Assembly: GCF_006575665.1 (NCBI RefSeq) | Contig: NZ_CP041253.1 | Coordinates: 2,051,501-2,115,500, forward strand | Source: Echinicola soli | Lineage (GTDB): Bacteria; Bacteroidota; Bacteroidia; Cytophagales; Cyclobacteriaceae | Length of the DNA stretch: 64,000 nucleotides | Direction: 5' to 3' | Part shown: piece after piece, positions 54,336-64,000 of the stretch | Numbering within the stretch: the stretch's first letter is position 1 | Layout: each line of letters starts with the position of its first letter | The notes under the pieces: generated by a model | The model's input: the letters and a program-made list of their open reading frames with translations, nothing else | Told to the model about the DNA's origin: nothing | The model's database searches: none | Position numbers and translations under genes: made by a program

Positions 54336-54654
54336 GGTGTGATATGACGCAGGTTTCTGGTTCTGTCCTTATTTTGTTACCAATACCATGATCAGATTAT
54401 CCCAATTGAGATAAAATCAGGTTCTACCGGAAAACTAACGTCACTTTATCAATTTATAGAACAAGCGGGTCATCCGTATGTACGCCGGAAACTTTTGAGT
54501 AGAAGAGCCCCGGCCAAGGGAAAGTCGTACTTGTTGATAAACCTACCGTATTATGCGGGAACGAGATTGCCGCGTATATCTAATATTTTTATATCCAACT
54601 TTTAATCAAAATGCAATGGAACATAAATTCCGTGCATTTGGTTTTTTTATTTAA

Positions 54655-54662
54655 TAACTTTG
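54655..54662 (+). promoter_or_regulatory. -7 element of the nusB operon
   Basis: TAACTTTG, a perfect -7 match, 81 bases before the ATG at 54743. The nearest TTTG (54637) is only 14 bases away, so the -33 is uncertain. Confidence 0.5.
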
Positions 54663-54742
54663 CGAGTAAATGTACAGAAGGGGGGCAACTTAATGGCCTC
54701 ACTGATAAACCAAATCAAAATTACGTTCTTTATATTCAGGTA

Positions 54743-55927
54743 ATGTTAAATAGAAGAATTCTCAGAGTAAAGGCTTTCCAAAGTTTGTATGCTTACGAGC
54801 AGAGCAAGGCTTCCAATCTCAACCTAGCCAAGGATTATGTTAGAGAGGCTTTTCAGCCAGATCTGAACAGTATGGAAGTGCAGGACAAAGGTCAGCTACG
54901 GAAGGATGCCGAAGAAACCATCACCCTCTTTTCCAAAAACCTGAACAATAAAGCGTTGATCGCTTCTGGAGATTATGCCACTAAGGTCAAATCAGAAGCC
55001 ATCAAGGCCATTAATCTCTACCATCAGAAAAACCAAAAGGACTTGGATTTTCTCCGTAATAACATGGTGGATGCGGCCGAGAGTATTCCAGAGCTATACC
55101 TTACGGCCATCCAGATGCTTATTGGGTTTAGTGAGCATGTCCGGCGGGAATATGGACGTAAGCGAAAGCTTAACCAAGAGCAAGTTTCGTCCGTAAGCGG
55201 AGAGCTAAACCTTGCCAATAATAAGGTGATAAGCTTCTTGAAAGAGGCTCCGGACTTTACTACCGCCAGTATTCGCCAGCAGGCAGATGTGGCAGATATG
55301 GAGCTGGAGATCCAAGAGTGGTATCGTGAGTATGTAAAACCTTGGGAGCGCTACCAAGCGTATATGCAGCTAAGCGAGCCGACATTGGAAGAGGATTTGG
55401 ATATATTGATGGACCTGACCAAGAAGATTCTTTTCAAAACCGACGCGATTCTTAGCAGTTTTTCAGAAAAGGACCTTAGCTGGACAGAAAATAAGGCGGT
55501 GGTGAGAAGTTTGGCAATCAAAGTACTGAAAAATGTACTGGAAGTAGAAAATAAGGAAGATTACAGTCTTCCCGAAATTGCCATAAACTGGGAAGAGGAT
55601 AAGGAATTTTTTCAAAATATCTTTAACTTGACCATTGAAAGTGACGAGGCAAATAGGAAGTTGATAGCGGAAAAGACCAAAAACTGGGATATTGAGCGAA
55701 TTGCCTCTACGGATAAGATTATTATTTCAATGGCGGTCACAGAGATGTTATTTTTCCCAAGTATCCCTGTGAAAGTAACCATCAATGAGTATATTGATAT
55801 TTCAAAAACGTACAGTACGCCTAAAAGTAAGCAATTTGTCAACGGTTTACTGGATGTGTTAGCCAAAGAGCTAACCGATCAGGGGAAAATCCGTAAAAGT
55901 GGCAGAGGGCTTTTGGACAACAAATAA
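54743..55927 (+). CDS. nusB: Long NusB-type transcription antitermination factor
   Basis: 394 residues from ATG at 54743 (MLNRRILRVKAFQSLYAYEQ). The NusB fold is split: N-terminal helices with RVKAFQSLYAYEQ and a C-terminal half with DTDAILSSF-like and KSKQFVNGLLDVLAKEL, ending in a basic tail. Between them is a long helical insertion (about 60-250) that most NusB proteins (about 140 residues) lack. It is common in Bacteroidota. Starts the operon with ytxH-like, DUF1573, yajC, ybbR and coaE genes. Confidence 0.88.
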   Translation: MLNRRILRVKAFQSLYAYEQSKASNLNLAKDYVREAFQPDLNSMEVQDKGQLRKDAEETITLFSKNLNNKALIASGDYATKVKSEAIKAINLYHQKNQKDLDFLRNNMVDAAESIPELYLTAIQMLIGFSEHVRREYGRKRKLNQEQVSSVSGELNLANNKVISFLKEAPDFTTASIRQQADVADMELEIQEWYREYVKPWERYQAYMQLSEPTLEEDLDILMDLTKKILFKTDAILSSFSEKDLSWTENKAVVRSLAIKVLKNVLEVENKEDYSLPEIAINWEEDKEFFQNIFNLTIESDEANRKLIAEKTKNWDIERIASTDKIIISMAVTEMLFFPSIPVKVTINEYIDISKTYSTPKSKQFVNGLLDVLAKELTDQGKIRKSGRGLLDNK

Positions 55928-55940
55928 ACATTATTTAACT

Positions 55941-56243
55941 ATGAGCAAACAGAGTAATTCGATTTTGGCTTTCGTACTCGGTGCTGGTGTGGGTGCTGCA
56001 TTCGGGGTTTTATTTGCACCTGATTCAGGTAACAATACTAGGGATAAGCTGTCCTATCAGCTGTCAAAATATAAGGCAGAACTGGAAGATATTATCCAAG
56101 ACCTGATGAAAGGAAAGGACCTCCCGCTGAATGAAGCTAAATCAGAGGGGAAAAAAGTGATTACCGACGCGAAAAATAAAGCAGAAAACCTGCTGACAGA
56201 TGTCAATAAGCTTATTGACCAGATCAATAAAGAAAATAACTAA
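55941..56243 (+). CDS. YtxH-domain protein
   Basis: 100 residues from ATG at 55941, 13 bases after the nusB stop. A glycine-rich TM segment (ILAFVLGAGVGAAFGVLFAPDSG) followed by lysine-rich helix, the YtxH/DUF948-like plan of general-stress membrane proteins. Function unknown. Confidence 0.85.
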   Translation: MSKQSNSILAFVLGAGVGAAFGVLFAPDSGNNTRDKLSYQLSKYKAELEDIIQDLMKGKDLPLNEAKSEGKKVITDAKNKAENLLTDVNKLIDQINKENN

Positions 56244-56255
56244 CCGTTTTAAGTT

Positions 56256-56792
56256 ATGAAATATTCATTCTTACCTGCAATTCTACTTGCAGGTTCTCTT
56301 TTTGTTGGTGGATGTGATAGCAAAAACAAAGAGAAAATAGAAGAGTTGGAGCAGAAGATCGCCCAGCTGGAGCAAAGCCAAACCGCCCAGCCTAAGCAGC
56401 CTTCCAATGTACAGAGTGTAGCCAAAATAGACCCGTCTACCTTGGGCAAGTTTAAATTTGATGATATGCAATTTGACTTTGGTGCTATTGACCAGGGCAA
56501 AGTAGTGGAGCATACATTTACCTTTACCAATGACGGTCAGTCTCCACTGATTATCTCTAATGTACAGGCATCATGTGGGTGTACTACGCCCGATTGGAGC
56601 AAAAAGCCTGTCAAGCCCGGGGAAGAGGGCCATGTGAAGGTGAGGTTTAATTCTGCCAATAAATCAGGTGCACAAAGCCCTACGGTGACGATCACTGCCA
56701 ATACCTCTCCAAGCATCACCAAGCTTAAACTAAAAGGAACCGTAAACACAAACAATACCGCCAGTAATGTAGCTGGGCCAGTGAAAAAGTAG
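56256..56792 (+). CDS. DUF1573 lipoprotein
   Basis: 178 residues, lipobox FVGGC (Cys about 20), a short helical linker (IEELEQKIAQLEQS) and one DUF1573 Ig-like domain (FDFGAIDQGKVVEHTFTFTNDG, then SNVQASCGCTTPDWSKKPVKPGEEG). The SCGCTTPDW cysteine pair is characteristic. Widely found in Bacteroidota, role unknown. Confidence 0.92.
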   Translation: MKYSFLPAILLAGSLFVGGCDSKNKEKIEELEQKIAQLEQSQTAQPKQPSNVQSVAKIDPSTLGKFKFDDMQFDFGAIDQGKVVEHTFTFTNDGQSPLIISNVQASCGCTTPDWSKKPVKPGEEGHVKVRFNSANKSGAQSPTVTITANTSPSITKLKLKGTVNTNNTASNVAGPVKK

Positions 56793-56794
56793 CC

Positions 56795-57115
56795 ATGACC
56801 AATACAATTTTATTACAAGCGCAAGGAGCCGGAGGCAGCGGCATTATGGGACAAGTATTCCTTTTTGGAGGAATTATCCTGATCATGTATTTCTTTATGA
56901 TCAGACCTCAGCAAAAGAAACAAAAAGACGCCAAGAACTTTATAGAGTCCATTAAAAAAGGAGACCAAGTGGTGACCATTGGCGGTATTCACGGAAAAGT
57001 GTATGCCATAGAAGGGGAAACTGTCCTGATTGAGCTGGACAAGGGCTTGAAAATAAAAGTAGAAAAATCAGCCGTGTCAGCGGAATTTTCCAAAAAATCC
57101 AGTGGTACTAAATAA
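56795..57115 (+). CDS. yajC: Sec translocase accessory protein YajC
   Basis: 106 residues with an N-terminal TM segment (IMGQVFLFGGIILIMYFFMIRPQQKKQKD) and the YajC core KKGDQVVTIGGIHGKVYAIEG. Interacts with SecDF in the inner membrane. Two bases after the DUF1573 stop. Confidence 0.95.
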   Translation: MTNTILLQAQGAGGSGIMGQVFLFGGIILIMYFFMIRPQQKKQKDAKNFIESIKKGDQVVTIGGIHGKVYAIEGETVLIELDKGLKIKVEKSAVSAEFSKKSSGTK

Positions 57116-57124
57116 GTCGGGGTC

Positions 57125-58096
57125 TTGAACAGATTTCAAAAATACTTCGGTAAGTTAAAGAAAAATAAAACTTCTGATATCAAAGTGGTGGTCCTCTGTG
57201 TTATAGCGGCCACCACTTTTTGGGTTTTAAATGCCCTCAATAAAGATAATTATGTAACGGTGGTCGATTTCCCGATCGCCTTTCAGTATAATTCGGAGGA
57301 GTATATGGCCATCGAAGAGCTTCCCTCCGAAATCCGAATCGAAATCAATGGTAACGGCTGGGATCTTTTTAGGAAGTATTTCAATTTTAATGTGACGCCA
57401 TTTAATATAGAATTGACCAATCCTGATGAAAGGGACTATTTGCTTTCTTCGGAGTACCGACGAAATTTAGGGGAAATACTAGAGCCAACCAATTTGGTGT
57501 CTATCTTGACGGACAGTCTGAAATTTGACTTTGATAAAATTGTCGAGCATCAAACCGAAATTGCCCTGGATACCGCAGGGATGGCCTTGGCACCTCATCA
57601 CCAGTTTGAGGGAGACATTGCTTGGGATCCTGTGAATGTGATGTTGAAGGGGGCAGAGAGCAAAGTGGAGGAATTGGGAAGAGAATTGATGCTCACCCTT
57701 GATGAAAAAGAGATAGGGGATGATTTTGACCAATATGTGCCCATAGTACTTCCTGAGCGATACACGTCTTTTGTAAGTGTCGAGCCGAAAACAATCCATG
57801 TTCAGTTTGACGTTGTAGCTTTTTTGGAAGGGAATAAACGTTTAAAGCTGAGAAAGGTCAATTTCCCTGAAAATGTAAGCCTCGATAATGACCTTAATTC
57901 TGTATTGATGAGTTATCGTGTGGACGAAAGAGAAGTGGAGTCGTTGAGGGAATTGGAGTTAGAGGCGGTCATAGATTACAGGAAAAGGAATAGTGACGAT
58001 AGTACCGTAGTCCTGGAAGTGAAAGAAATGCCTGATTATATCAATTCAGTAGAGATAGAACCAAATACATTCAAATTAATATATGCAAAGCCCTAG
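57125..58096 (+). CDS. YbbR-domain protein (CdaR-like)
   Basis: 323 residues from a TTG start at 57125 (no upstream ATG; the next Met is at about residue 60, after the TM). One N-terminal TM segment (VVVLCVIAATTFWVLNAL) and extracytoplasmic YbbR-like repeats (YITVDF-type strands, SFVSVEPKTIHVQFDV). Bacillus YbbR/CdaR controls the di-adenylate cyclase CdaA; no cyclase gene is here. The C-terminus overlaps the coaE start by 14 bases. Confidence 0.82.
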   Translation: MNRFQKYFGKLKKNKTSDIKVVVLCVIAATTFWVLNALNKDNYVTVVDFPIAFQYNSEEYMAIEELPSEIRIEINGNGWDLFRKYFNFNVTPFNIELTNPDERDYLLSSEYRRNLGEILEPTNLVSILTDSLKFDFDKIVEHQTEIALDTAGMALAPHHQFEGDIAWDPVNVMLKGAESKVEELGRELMLTLDEKEIGDDFDQYVPIVLPERYTSFVSVEPKTIHVQFDVVAFLEGNKRLKLRKVNFPENVSLDNDLNSVLMSYRVDEREVESLRELELEAVIDYRKRNSDDSTVVLEVKEMPDYINSVEIEPNTFKLIYAKP

Positions 58097-58688
58097 GCCC
58101 ATATTGGTAGGGATTACAGGGGGGATTGGTGCAGGGAAAAGCACCGCCGCCAAGATTTTTCAAACACTTGGCATTCCCGTGTATTATGCAGATGATCGTG
58201 CAAAATGGCTCATGGCCAATTCCGAAGAGCTCGTAAGGCAAATCAGGGCCCAATTTGGCAAGGAGTCCTACTTTGAAGATGGAAGGCTGAACAGGGAATT
58301 TCTAGCAGACAAAGTGTTTTCAGATCAGGAACAGACCAAACTGATCAACGGGCTGGTACACCCGGCAGTGAAGAGAGATTTTGAAGCTTGGGCTGCCGTG
58401 CAAGATACCCCGTATGTGTTAAAGGAAGCGGCGTTGCTCTTTGAAACAGGGGCTTATAAGGACCTGGATCAAGTGATCAATGTTTTTGCCCCGGTGGATT
58501 TACGGATTTCACGTGTGCTGGCAAGGGATTCCCATCGATCAAAGGGCCAGGTTGAAGCCATCATGGAGCGGCAAATGTCGGATTCCCAAAAAAATAAATT
58601 AGCTGATTTTACCCTTTCCAATAAGGAAAATCAACTGCTGATTCCCCAGGTATTGGAGATTCATAAGGCTTTGTCGAAGAAGGATTAA
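58083..58688 (+). CDS. coaE: Dephospho-CoA kinase
   Basis: 201 residues. Last step of coenzyme A synthesis. P-loop GGIGAGKS (13-20), VYYADDRAKWLM with the Asp for the acceptor, and HPAVKRDFEAW. The frame overlaps the ybbR end, indicating coupled translation. Confidence 0.95.
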   Translation: MQSPRPILVGITGGIGAGKSTAAKIFQTLGIPVYYADDRAKWLMANSEELVRQIRAQFGKESYFEDGRLNREFLADKVFSDQEQTKLINGLVHPAVKRDFEAWAAVQDTPYVLKEAALLFETGAYKDLDQVINVFAPVDLRISRVLARDSHRSKGQVEAIMERQMSDSQKNKLADFTLSNKENQLLIPQVLEIHKALSKKD

Positions 58689-58718
58689 GGGAATGGTAGC
58701 ATGAAAGAGGGTAGTCTA

Positions 58719-58961
58719 CTATATGTCCAAGTTAATCTGGTCAAGATAGAATTTCATACGGGTATGATCTTGGTTTAGAAAATCAATTTTATCGATCTTG
58801 TCAAGTTTGTGGTTATAGAAAACCTCGATGTATTCATTTTCGAGAAGATATAAATTCACCTTGTGCGCATAGTATCTGATCCCTACTACAAAAGTGCCTT
58901 CTGTATATAGCTTGTGGATCTTTTTGTGCAAAGGTAGTTTTTTGAAGTCTTCTCTAATCAT
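58719..58961 (-). CDS. Small conserved-looking hypothetical protein
   Basis: 80 residues, MIREDFKKLPLHKKIHKLYTEGTFVVGIRYYAHKVNLYLLENEYIEVFYNH. No signal peptide; strongly charged, mixed strand/helix. The opposite direction to its neighbours and short gaps leave a plausible single gene. No family recognised. Confidence 0.68.
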   Translation of the reverse strand: MIREDFKKLPLHKKIHKLYTEGTFVVGIRYYAHKVNLYLLENEYIEVFYNHKLDKIDKIDFLNQDHTRMKFYLDQINLDI

Positions 58962-59140
58962 CTTGTATTCAGTCTTTTGGAGCAGGTGCTCAGCAAGAAG
59001 CTATAAATCTATAAACCTATTGTTTGAAGTTCAAGTTTCAGGGAAGGATTATTTATTTTCATTTTTCGGGAAATCCCATGGAGTGCAAAGTTGCATCATG
59101 TCTTATACTTAATTATAATTGAGAAAATTTGAAGATATTC

Positions 59141-59632
59141 ATGAGCAAGTATTTCGTCCAACGCCCAAGCACCACACTGATTTTTATCTGCTCGCTAATG
59201 GCAGCGGTAGTTTTCAGTTCCTGCTCAGCATCCAAGAAGGCTTACCGAAAAAATGTCAGCACGGTAATCCAAACCGCCAAATCATACAGAGGGACTCCTT
59301 ACCGTTATGGGGGTACCACGCGTTCGGGGATGGACTGTTCGGCCCTGCTCTACCTTTCCTTTCAGCGTGTCGGTATCCAGCTTCCCAGAAGCTCCTCCGC
59401 ACAAAGTAAAGTCGGTAAGAAAGTTTCAAAACGAAAGCTGGAAAAAGGGGACGTGGTGTTTTTTGCTACCGGGAGGCGTAAAAATAAGGTGACGCATGCC
59501 GGAATAGTGACCGATAAGGGGAGGCGAGGGATTCAGTTTATTCATTCTTCCTCGTCACTAGGGGTGACAGAGGATAATCTGTCCTCTGGTTACTGGAAGC
59601 CAAGGTTTGTCAGGGCAAGAAGGTATTTATAA
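59141..59632 (+). CDS. NlpC/P60 peptidoglycan hydrolase, lipoprotein
   Basis: 163 residues from ATG at 59141 (a TTG four codons upstream is less likely). Lipobox VVFSSC (Cys about 29), then an NlpC/P60 domain with Cys in TRSGMDCSALLYLSF, His in KVTHAGIVTDKG and a second His in IQFIHSSSSLGV. Cuts the D-gamma-Glu-meso-DAP link or a related peptide bond in the wall. Cell-wall anchored through the outer membrane lipoprotein route. Confidence 0.92.
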   Translation: MSKYFVQRPSTTLIFICSLMAAVVFSSCSASKKAYRKNVSTVIQTAKSYRGTPYRYGGTTRSGMDCSALLYLSFQRVGIQLPRSSSAQSKVGKKVSKRKLEKGDVVFFATGRRKNKVTHAGIVTDKGRRGIQFIHSSSSLGVTEDNLSSGYWKPRFVRARRYL

Positions 59633-59785
59633 ATACTGCAGGATAGGAAGGACCTTTTTTGGGAGAAAACGCCTGTTTCTAGTTGCCTGAGCTATGGATT
59701 TGCTGTTGGAGCGGTTGTTTGTTAATTTGTAGGGGTGTCGGGAGAAAGAAAATGAGAATAAAGTGGATTAATTTTTAAAACATCC

Positions 59786-59815
59786 TTTGGTATTAATCTT
59801 TATTAGTTAATTTTG
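59786..59815 (+). promoter_or_regulatory. Promoter of atpDC
   Basis: TTTG (59786-59789), 18 bases, TAATTTTG (59808-59815), 49 bases before the atpD ATG. Near the usual 19-21 spacing. Confidence 0.72.
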
Positions 59816-59855
59816 CAGTCGAATAATAGTAATGCATTAATTCCTTTTACATTAA

Positions 59856-61367
<1,512 letters not shown>

Positions 61368-61394
61368 TTATTCCCTCTGAGTTTTTAGAGGTAT

Positions 61395-61442
61395 AAATCA
61401 CAGGAAATGAGCACATTCGTCAGCTTTTTCCTGTGATTTTTT
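61395..61442 (+). terminator. Terminator-like hairpin between atpD and atpC
   Basis: AAATCACAGGAAA (61395-61407) and TTTCCTGTGATTT (61427-61439) form a 13-bp stem followed by T residues, 19-base loop. It lies inside the atpD-atpC unit and would lower atpC transcription. An own promoter for atpC is not obvious. Confidence 0.75.
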
Positions 61443-61454
61443 AACACCAAACCA

Positions 61455-61709
61455 ATGGTAGACATGCATTTAGAAATCATAACACCGGACAAAAAGGTAT
61501 TTCAAGGAGAGGTTTCAGAAGCTACATTCCCTGGAGCTTCAGGTGCTTTCCAAGTGTTGAAAAACCACGCTCCTGTAGTATCTGCGCTGGCAAAAGGAAC
61601 AGTCTCTTATACTACTAATGACGGCAAGCAGTCCTTAGAAGTGGATGGAGGCGTAGTGGAAGTGAGAGAAAATGAAATCGTCCTGCTCGCTGAAAAGGTG
61701 CTGGATTGA
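61455..61709 (+). CDS. atpC: ATP synthase F1 subunit epsilon, short form
   Basis: 84 residues: only the N-terminal beta-sandwich (MHLEIITPDKKVFQGEVSEATFPGASGAFQVLKNHAPVVSAL) is present. The C-terminal helical hairpin, which in many bacteria holds the brake on ATP hydrolysis, is missing; this is common in Bacteroidota. Met4 (61464) is an alternative start. Confidence 0.95.
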   Translation: MVDMHLEIITPDKKVFQGEVSEATFPGASGAFQVLKNHAPVVSALAKGTVSYTTNDGKQSLEVDGGVVEVRENEIVLLAEKVLD

Positions 61710-61734
61710 TCCCAAGATGAATGATATGAATGAG

Positions 61735-61760
61735 AGCGAACCCGAAATGGTTCGCTTTTT
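61735..61760 (+). terminator. Rho-independent terminator of atpDC
   Basis: AGCGAACC / GGTTCGCT followed by five T, 25 bases after the atpC stop. Confidence 0.9.
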
Positions 61761-61812
61761 TGGTTTTTAGGCAAGAATAAAGCTAAGTAAATATAGATCA
61801 GGGATCAAGCGA

Positions 61813-62357
61813 AAAATTTAAGGGCATGAATCCCTTTATTTTAATAGGATTTCTTTTTTGTTTTTTTTGCCACAAAGATGCTAAGACCCTAAGCTGTTTG
61901 TTTTCCATGAAATTTGGAATCCGCCTACAAAACACTTCGTGTCTTGGCGACTTCGTGGCGACATACCAAATGAATATAAATCTTCTCCCGCCCCCAGAAA
62001 TATTGCTTGATCCGATTTATGCTGATTTTTTTATACCGGAGCACGCATTACTATTGCTACATTAAAGAGAAATATGCTTACCAAAACCACCTGGAAATCT
62101 CTCATCTTCCAGAAATATTGCTTGGTCCTCAAAATGTGTTAAAAAGGAGGCAAGCGAAAAAGTTGAGGGCATGAATCCCTTTATTTTAAAAGGATTTCTT
62201 TTTTGCTTTTTTGCCACAAAGATTCTAAGACCCAAAGCTGTTTGTTTTCCATGAAATTTGGAACCTGCCTACAAAACAATTCGTGTCTTGGCGACTTCGT
62301 GGCGACATACCAAATGAATATAAATCTTCTCCCGCCCCCATAAATATTGCTTGGTCC
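61813..62357. repeat. About 200-bp direct repeat with REPIN-like arms
   Basis: 61813-62014 and 62157-62357 are near-identical apart from scattered changes. Each contains an imperfect inverted repeat, arm 1 GCCACAAAGATGCTAAGACC (61869-61888) and arm 2 (61938-61959, ending CTTCGTGGC), similar to a 'CTTCGTG...GCC' repeat seen in many Bacteroidota genomes. Each copy ends in AAATATTGCTTGRTCC, which occurs again alone at 62111-62128 and at 44309-44326. The interval 61710-62361 has no gene; a small open frame at 61826-62065 is made of this repeat. Confidence 0.82.
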
Positions 62358-62361
62358 TAGA

Positions 62362-63570
62362 TCAGTTGAAAGCTACTTTAATGAGAAAATTGCTTTCTTT
62401 CTCAGATTTGATTTCATGTTCCAACGGACTTCCTTTCAGGAGAAGGTATTCCAATATAACCCATCCTTGTAACACACCTACGAAGGTCTTGTTCTTAGCA
62501 TCGAACGCTTGAAAAGGAGGAAGTACCGTTTTGAAGCGCTGGGTATCTGCCAAGGAATGGGCAGAAGTAATTACCTTCTGCTTATGTTTATCATAAAGTG
62601 TCAGGAATGACTTGTGCTTTTTGTCAAAGGATGAGAACAAGATTAAATTCTGTGATTCATACCATTGGCCACTAAAGCCTGCATAGCCCTCATAGGCCTT
62701 ATTTCTTTCTTGGAAAGGAATATTTAGATCATTTAGAATGTTAATGTGTGGAAGGATGACTTCTTCTTCATAGTTCTCGGGGAGAGGATTGGGTTGATAG
62801 TTTAATTTGTACCGCTTAGTGAGTTGTTGATTGGGCAATATATTGTAAATGTATGGATTGAAATTTTGATAAAAACGAACCGTGTCTTTTACTTTCCAAA
62901 ACGGCGTCCATGGGTTGGTGATTAGCGCTCTGTTTAATTCATCAGGGTAAGTGAGCGCGGTAGCTATAAGTTTAAATTCCCTGTTTAGAAATCCAACCTT
63001 ATAGCTTTTCCCTTCGAATGGGCCGTTATATCCACTGTATCCTTTGTAGGCCACATATCCTCCGTCCGTTAATGGGATAATATTGTCAAAGAGGATTGAT
63101 GGAGGCGTTTTATAGGTGCTATCTGGTTCATATTCCTCGTTATAAACCACGACTTTTTTAAGGGAATAATCATAAACTTCCAAAGTGGCCGTGTTATTAA
63201 ACCAGCAGTCATTTACCTGATTGATTTCCAATGGCCCACTGCCTAGATCAATAAGACTTTTGATAAAATTGCCTTTTTTGTCGTAAAGGAAAATCTGATC
63301 CGTGTCATGTTTGTCCACAATAACATAGTGATGGGGACTGACCAGTACTTTGTTCACCATTCCCAAATATTGTCCTTCGTGTTCTTCAAGCCGGGTAATC
63401 GTAAAACTCTTGATCCAATTGGAAATGTCTGCAGTGTCTTTTACTTCATCGGTGTTTATAATAATATTTTCGAGACCGCCTTCTTTGAGTTTCACTTGTT
63501 TTTCTGTGCATGAAAATATCAAAAAAGCCACGATGGTGACCAAAGATGTGAGGAGCTGATTAAAAATCAT
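62362..63570 (-). CDS. Lipoprotein, six-bladed beta-propeller family
   Basis: 402 residues, lipobox FLIFSC (Cys about 21). Blade pattern with IDLGSGPLEINQVNDCWFN (a variant of the GxGPxE turn, about residue 113) and LFLYDKKGNFIKSL-like strands. Same family as the genes at 9130-13148 but alone here, beside an MIP-channel gene. Function unknown. Confidence 0.82.
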   Translation of the reverse strand: MIFNQLLTSLVTIVAFLIFSCTEKQVKLKEGGLENIIINTDEVKDTADISNWIKSFTITRLEEHEGQYLGMVNKVLVSPHHYVIVDKHDTDQIFLYDKKGNFIKSLIDLGSGPLEINQVNDCWFNNTATLEVYDYSLKKVVVYNEEYEPDSTYKTPPSILFDNIIPLTDGGYVAYKGYSGYNGPFEGKSYKVGFLNREFKLIATALTYPDELNRALITNPWTPFWKVKDTVRFYQNFNPYIYNILPNQQLTKRYKLNYQPNPLPENYEEEVILPHINILNDLNIPFQERNKAYEGYAGFSGQWYESQNLILFSSFDKKHKSFLTLYDKHKQKVITSAHSLADTQRFKTVLPPFQAFDAKNKTFVGVLQGWVILEYLLLKGSPLEHEIKSEKESNFLIKVAFN

Positions 63571-63587
63571 ATCGGTTTATGTTGTCG

Positions 63588-64000
63588 TTAGGATCCTAAA
63601 ATAAGAAATGTGCCTGCTGCCAGGGATGCTCCTAGAAGAGGCCCCAATATCGGTACCCAGCTGTAGGACCAGTCACTACTTCCTTTTCCTTTGATAGGGA
63701 GAAGTTGGTGGGCGATTCTGGGGCCGAGGTCTCTGGCAGGATTGATGGCATAACCGGTGGTGCCGCCCAGGGCCAGGCCGATTACCCATACCAATAGTGC
63801 AACTGGCAATGCTCCCAAAGCACCGAGCCCAATGGGGGTATTGTTGAGATCTTCGAGGTTAGCACCAGTGGAGTAGAGAATTACTAAAATCAATACAAAA
63901 GTGCCTACGACCTCTGAAAGGAAGTTTGAGGAAAAGTTTCGAATGGCTGGTGCAGTCGCAAACGGTGCAAATTTCAGGCCTGGGTCATCGGTGATGTCAA
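63588..64000 (-). CDS. glpF: Glycerol/water channel (MIP family), 3' part
   Basis: The minus-strand frame continues from the right edge; only about 137 residues of the C-terminal half are seen. The second NPA motif is GYAINPARDLGPR, with Asp after NPAR as in glycerol facilitators rather than water channels. Three TM segments are visible (FLSEVVGTFVLILVILY, LPVALLVWVIGLALGG, GPLLGASLAAGTFLIL). The N-terminal half and any partner such as glpK lie outside the window. Confidence 0.9.
   Translation of the reverse strand, partial: DITDDPGLKFAPFATAPAIRNFSSNFLSEVVGTFVLILVILYSTGANLEDLNNTPIGLGALGALPVALLVWVIGLALGGTTGYAINPARDLGPRIAHQLLPIKGKGSSDWSYSWVPILGPLLGASLAAGTFLILGS

Noticed and set aside
61826..62065. 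79-codon frame downstream of atpC
   Set aside because: Made of the 200-bp repeat; the second repeat copy breaks the frame.

Overview
The window looks like chromosomal DNA of a Bacteroidota (Cytophagales) bacterium, most like the Cyclobacteriaceae (Echinicola/Cyclobacterium type). Signs are promoters of the TTTG-N19-21-TAnnTTTG kind, many SPII lipoproteins that look like six-bladed beta-propellers, DUF4293, DUF1573 and YbbR genes, a long NusB, atpD-atpC as a separate pair, a fused E1alpha/E1beta 2-oxoacid dehydrogenase, and no tRNA or rRNA that I can see. The genus is inference.

Layout. 3-416 is the tail of a thioredoxin-like protein. 684-9063 is an RND efflux operon (lipoprotein adaptor plus two permeases) written in visibly G/C-rich codons. 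It is split between the two permeases by an A/T-richer REP-associated transposase (RAYT) gene with its REP-like repeats (4795-5857). 9130-13148 (minus) is a four-gene lipoprotein operon (three propellers, one thioredoxin-like fold), divergent from a fifth propeller-like lipoprotein at 13303. 14836-18672 holds three secreted two-domain paralogues and a DUF4382-like lipoprotein. 18840-25173 (minus) carries hemE, small envelope proteins, an ABC exporter and truA. 25508-28648 has a DUF4293 protein and an ECF sigma/anti-sigma/outer-membrane operon. 28879-34403 has a trans-sulfuration PLP enzyme, a YifB/ComM ATPase and a large outer-membrane barrel.

34697-41415 is a plus-strand housekeeping run: rpmE2, then a tight chain of GlmU-like protein, holB, rimB, rimK, hemC, a cyclophilin lipoprotein and an RmlD-like reductase. 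41667-47888 holds an amino-acid:Na+ symporter, a small barrel, an HMA-AraC regulator, branched-chain 2-oxoacid dehydrogenase E1 and a MOSC protein. 48611-51049 is dnaK followed by a GroES-like gene. 51212-54250 is an ABC exporter divergent from leucine dehydrogenase. 54743-58688 is nusB-ytxH-DUF1573-yajC-ybbR-coaE. 59141-61709 holds an NlpC/P60 lipoprotein and atpD-atpC. The end has a repeat block, another propeller lipoprotein and the 3' part of a glycerol/water channel gene.

Most of the window is ordinary core genome. The less ordinary parts are: the RAYT/REP system that splits the efflux operon, with a structure-preserving relative at 21344-21488; the duplicated secreted two-domain proteins whose promoters carry identical boxes; the propeller/thioredoxin-like lipoprotein operon with a double-dyad operator; a perfect Lrp-like palindrome in the leucine dehydrogenase promoter; and a sigma-54-like site before dnaK. 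I did not find a clear new defence or biosynthetic system.
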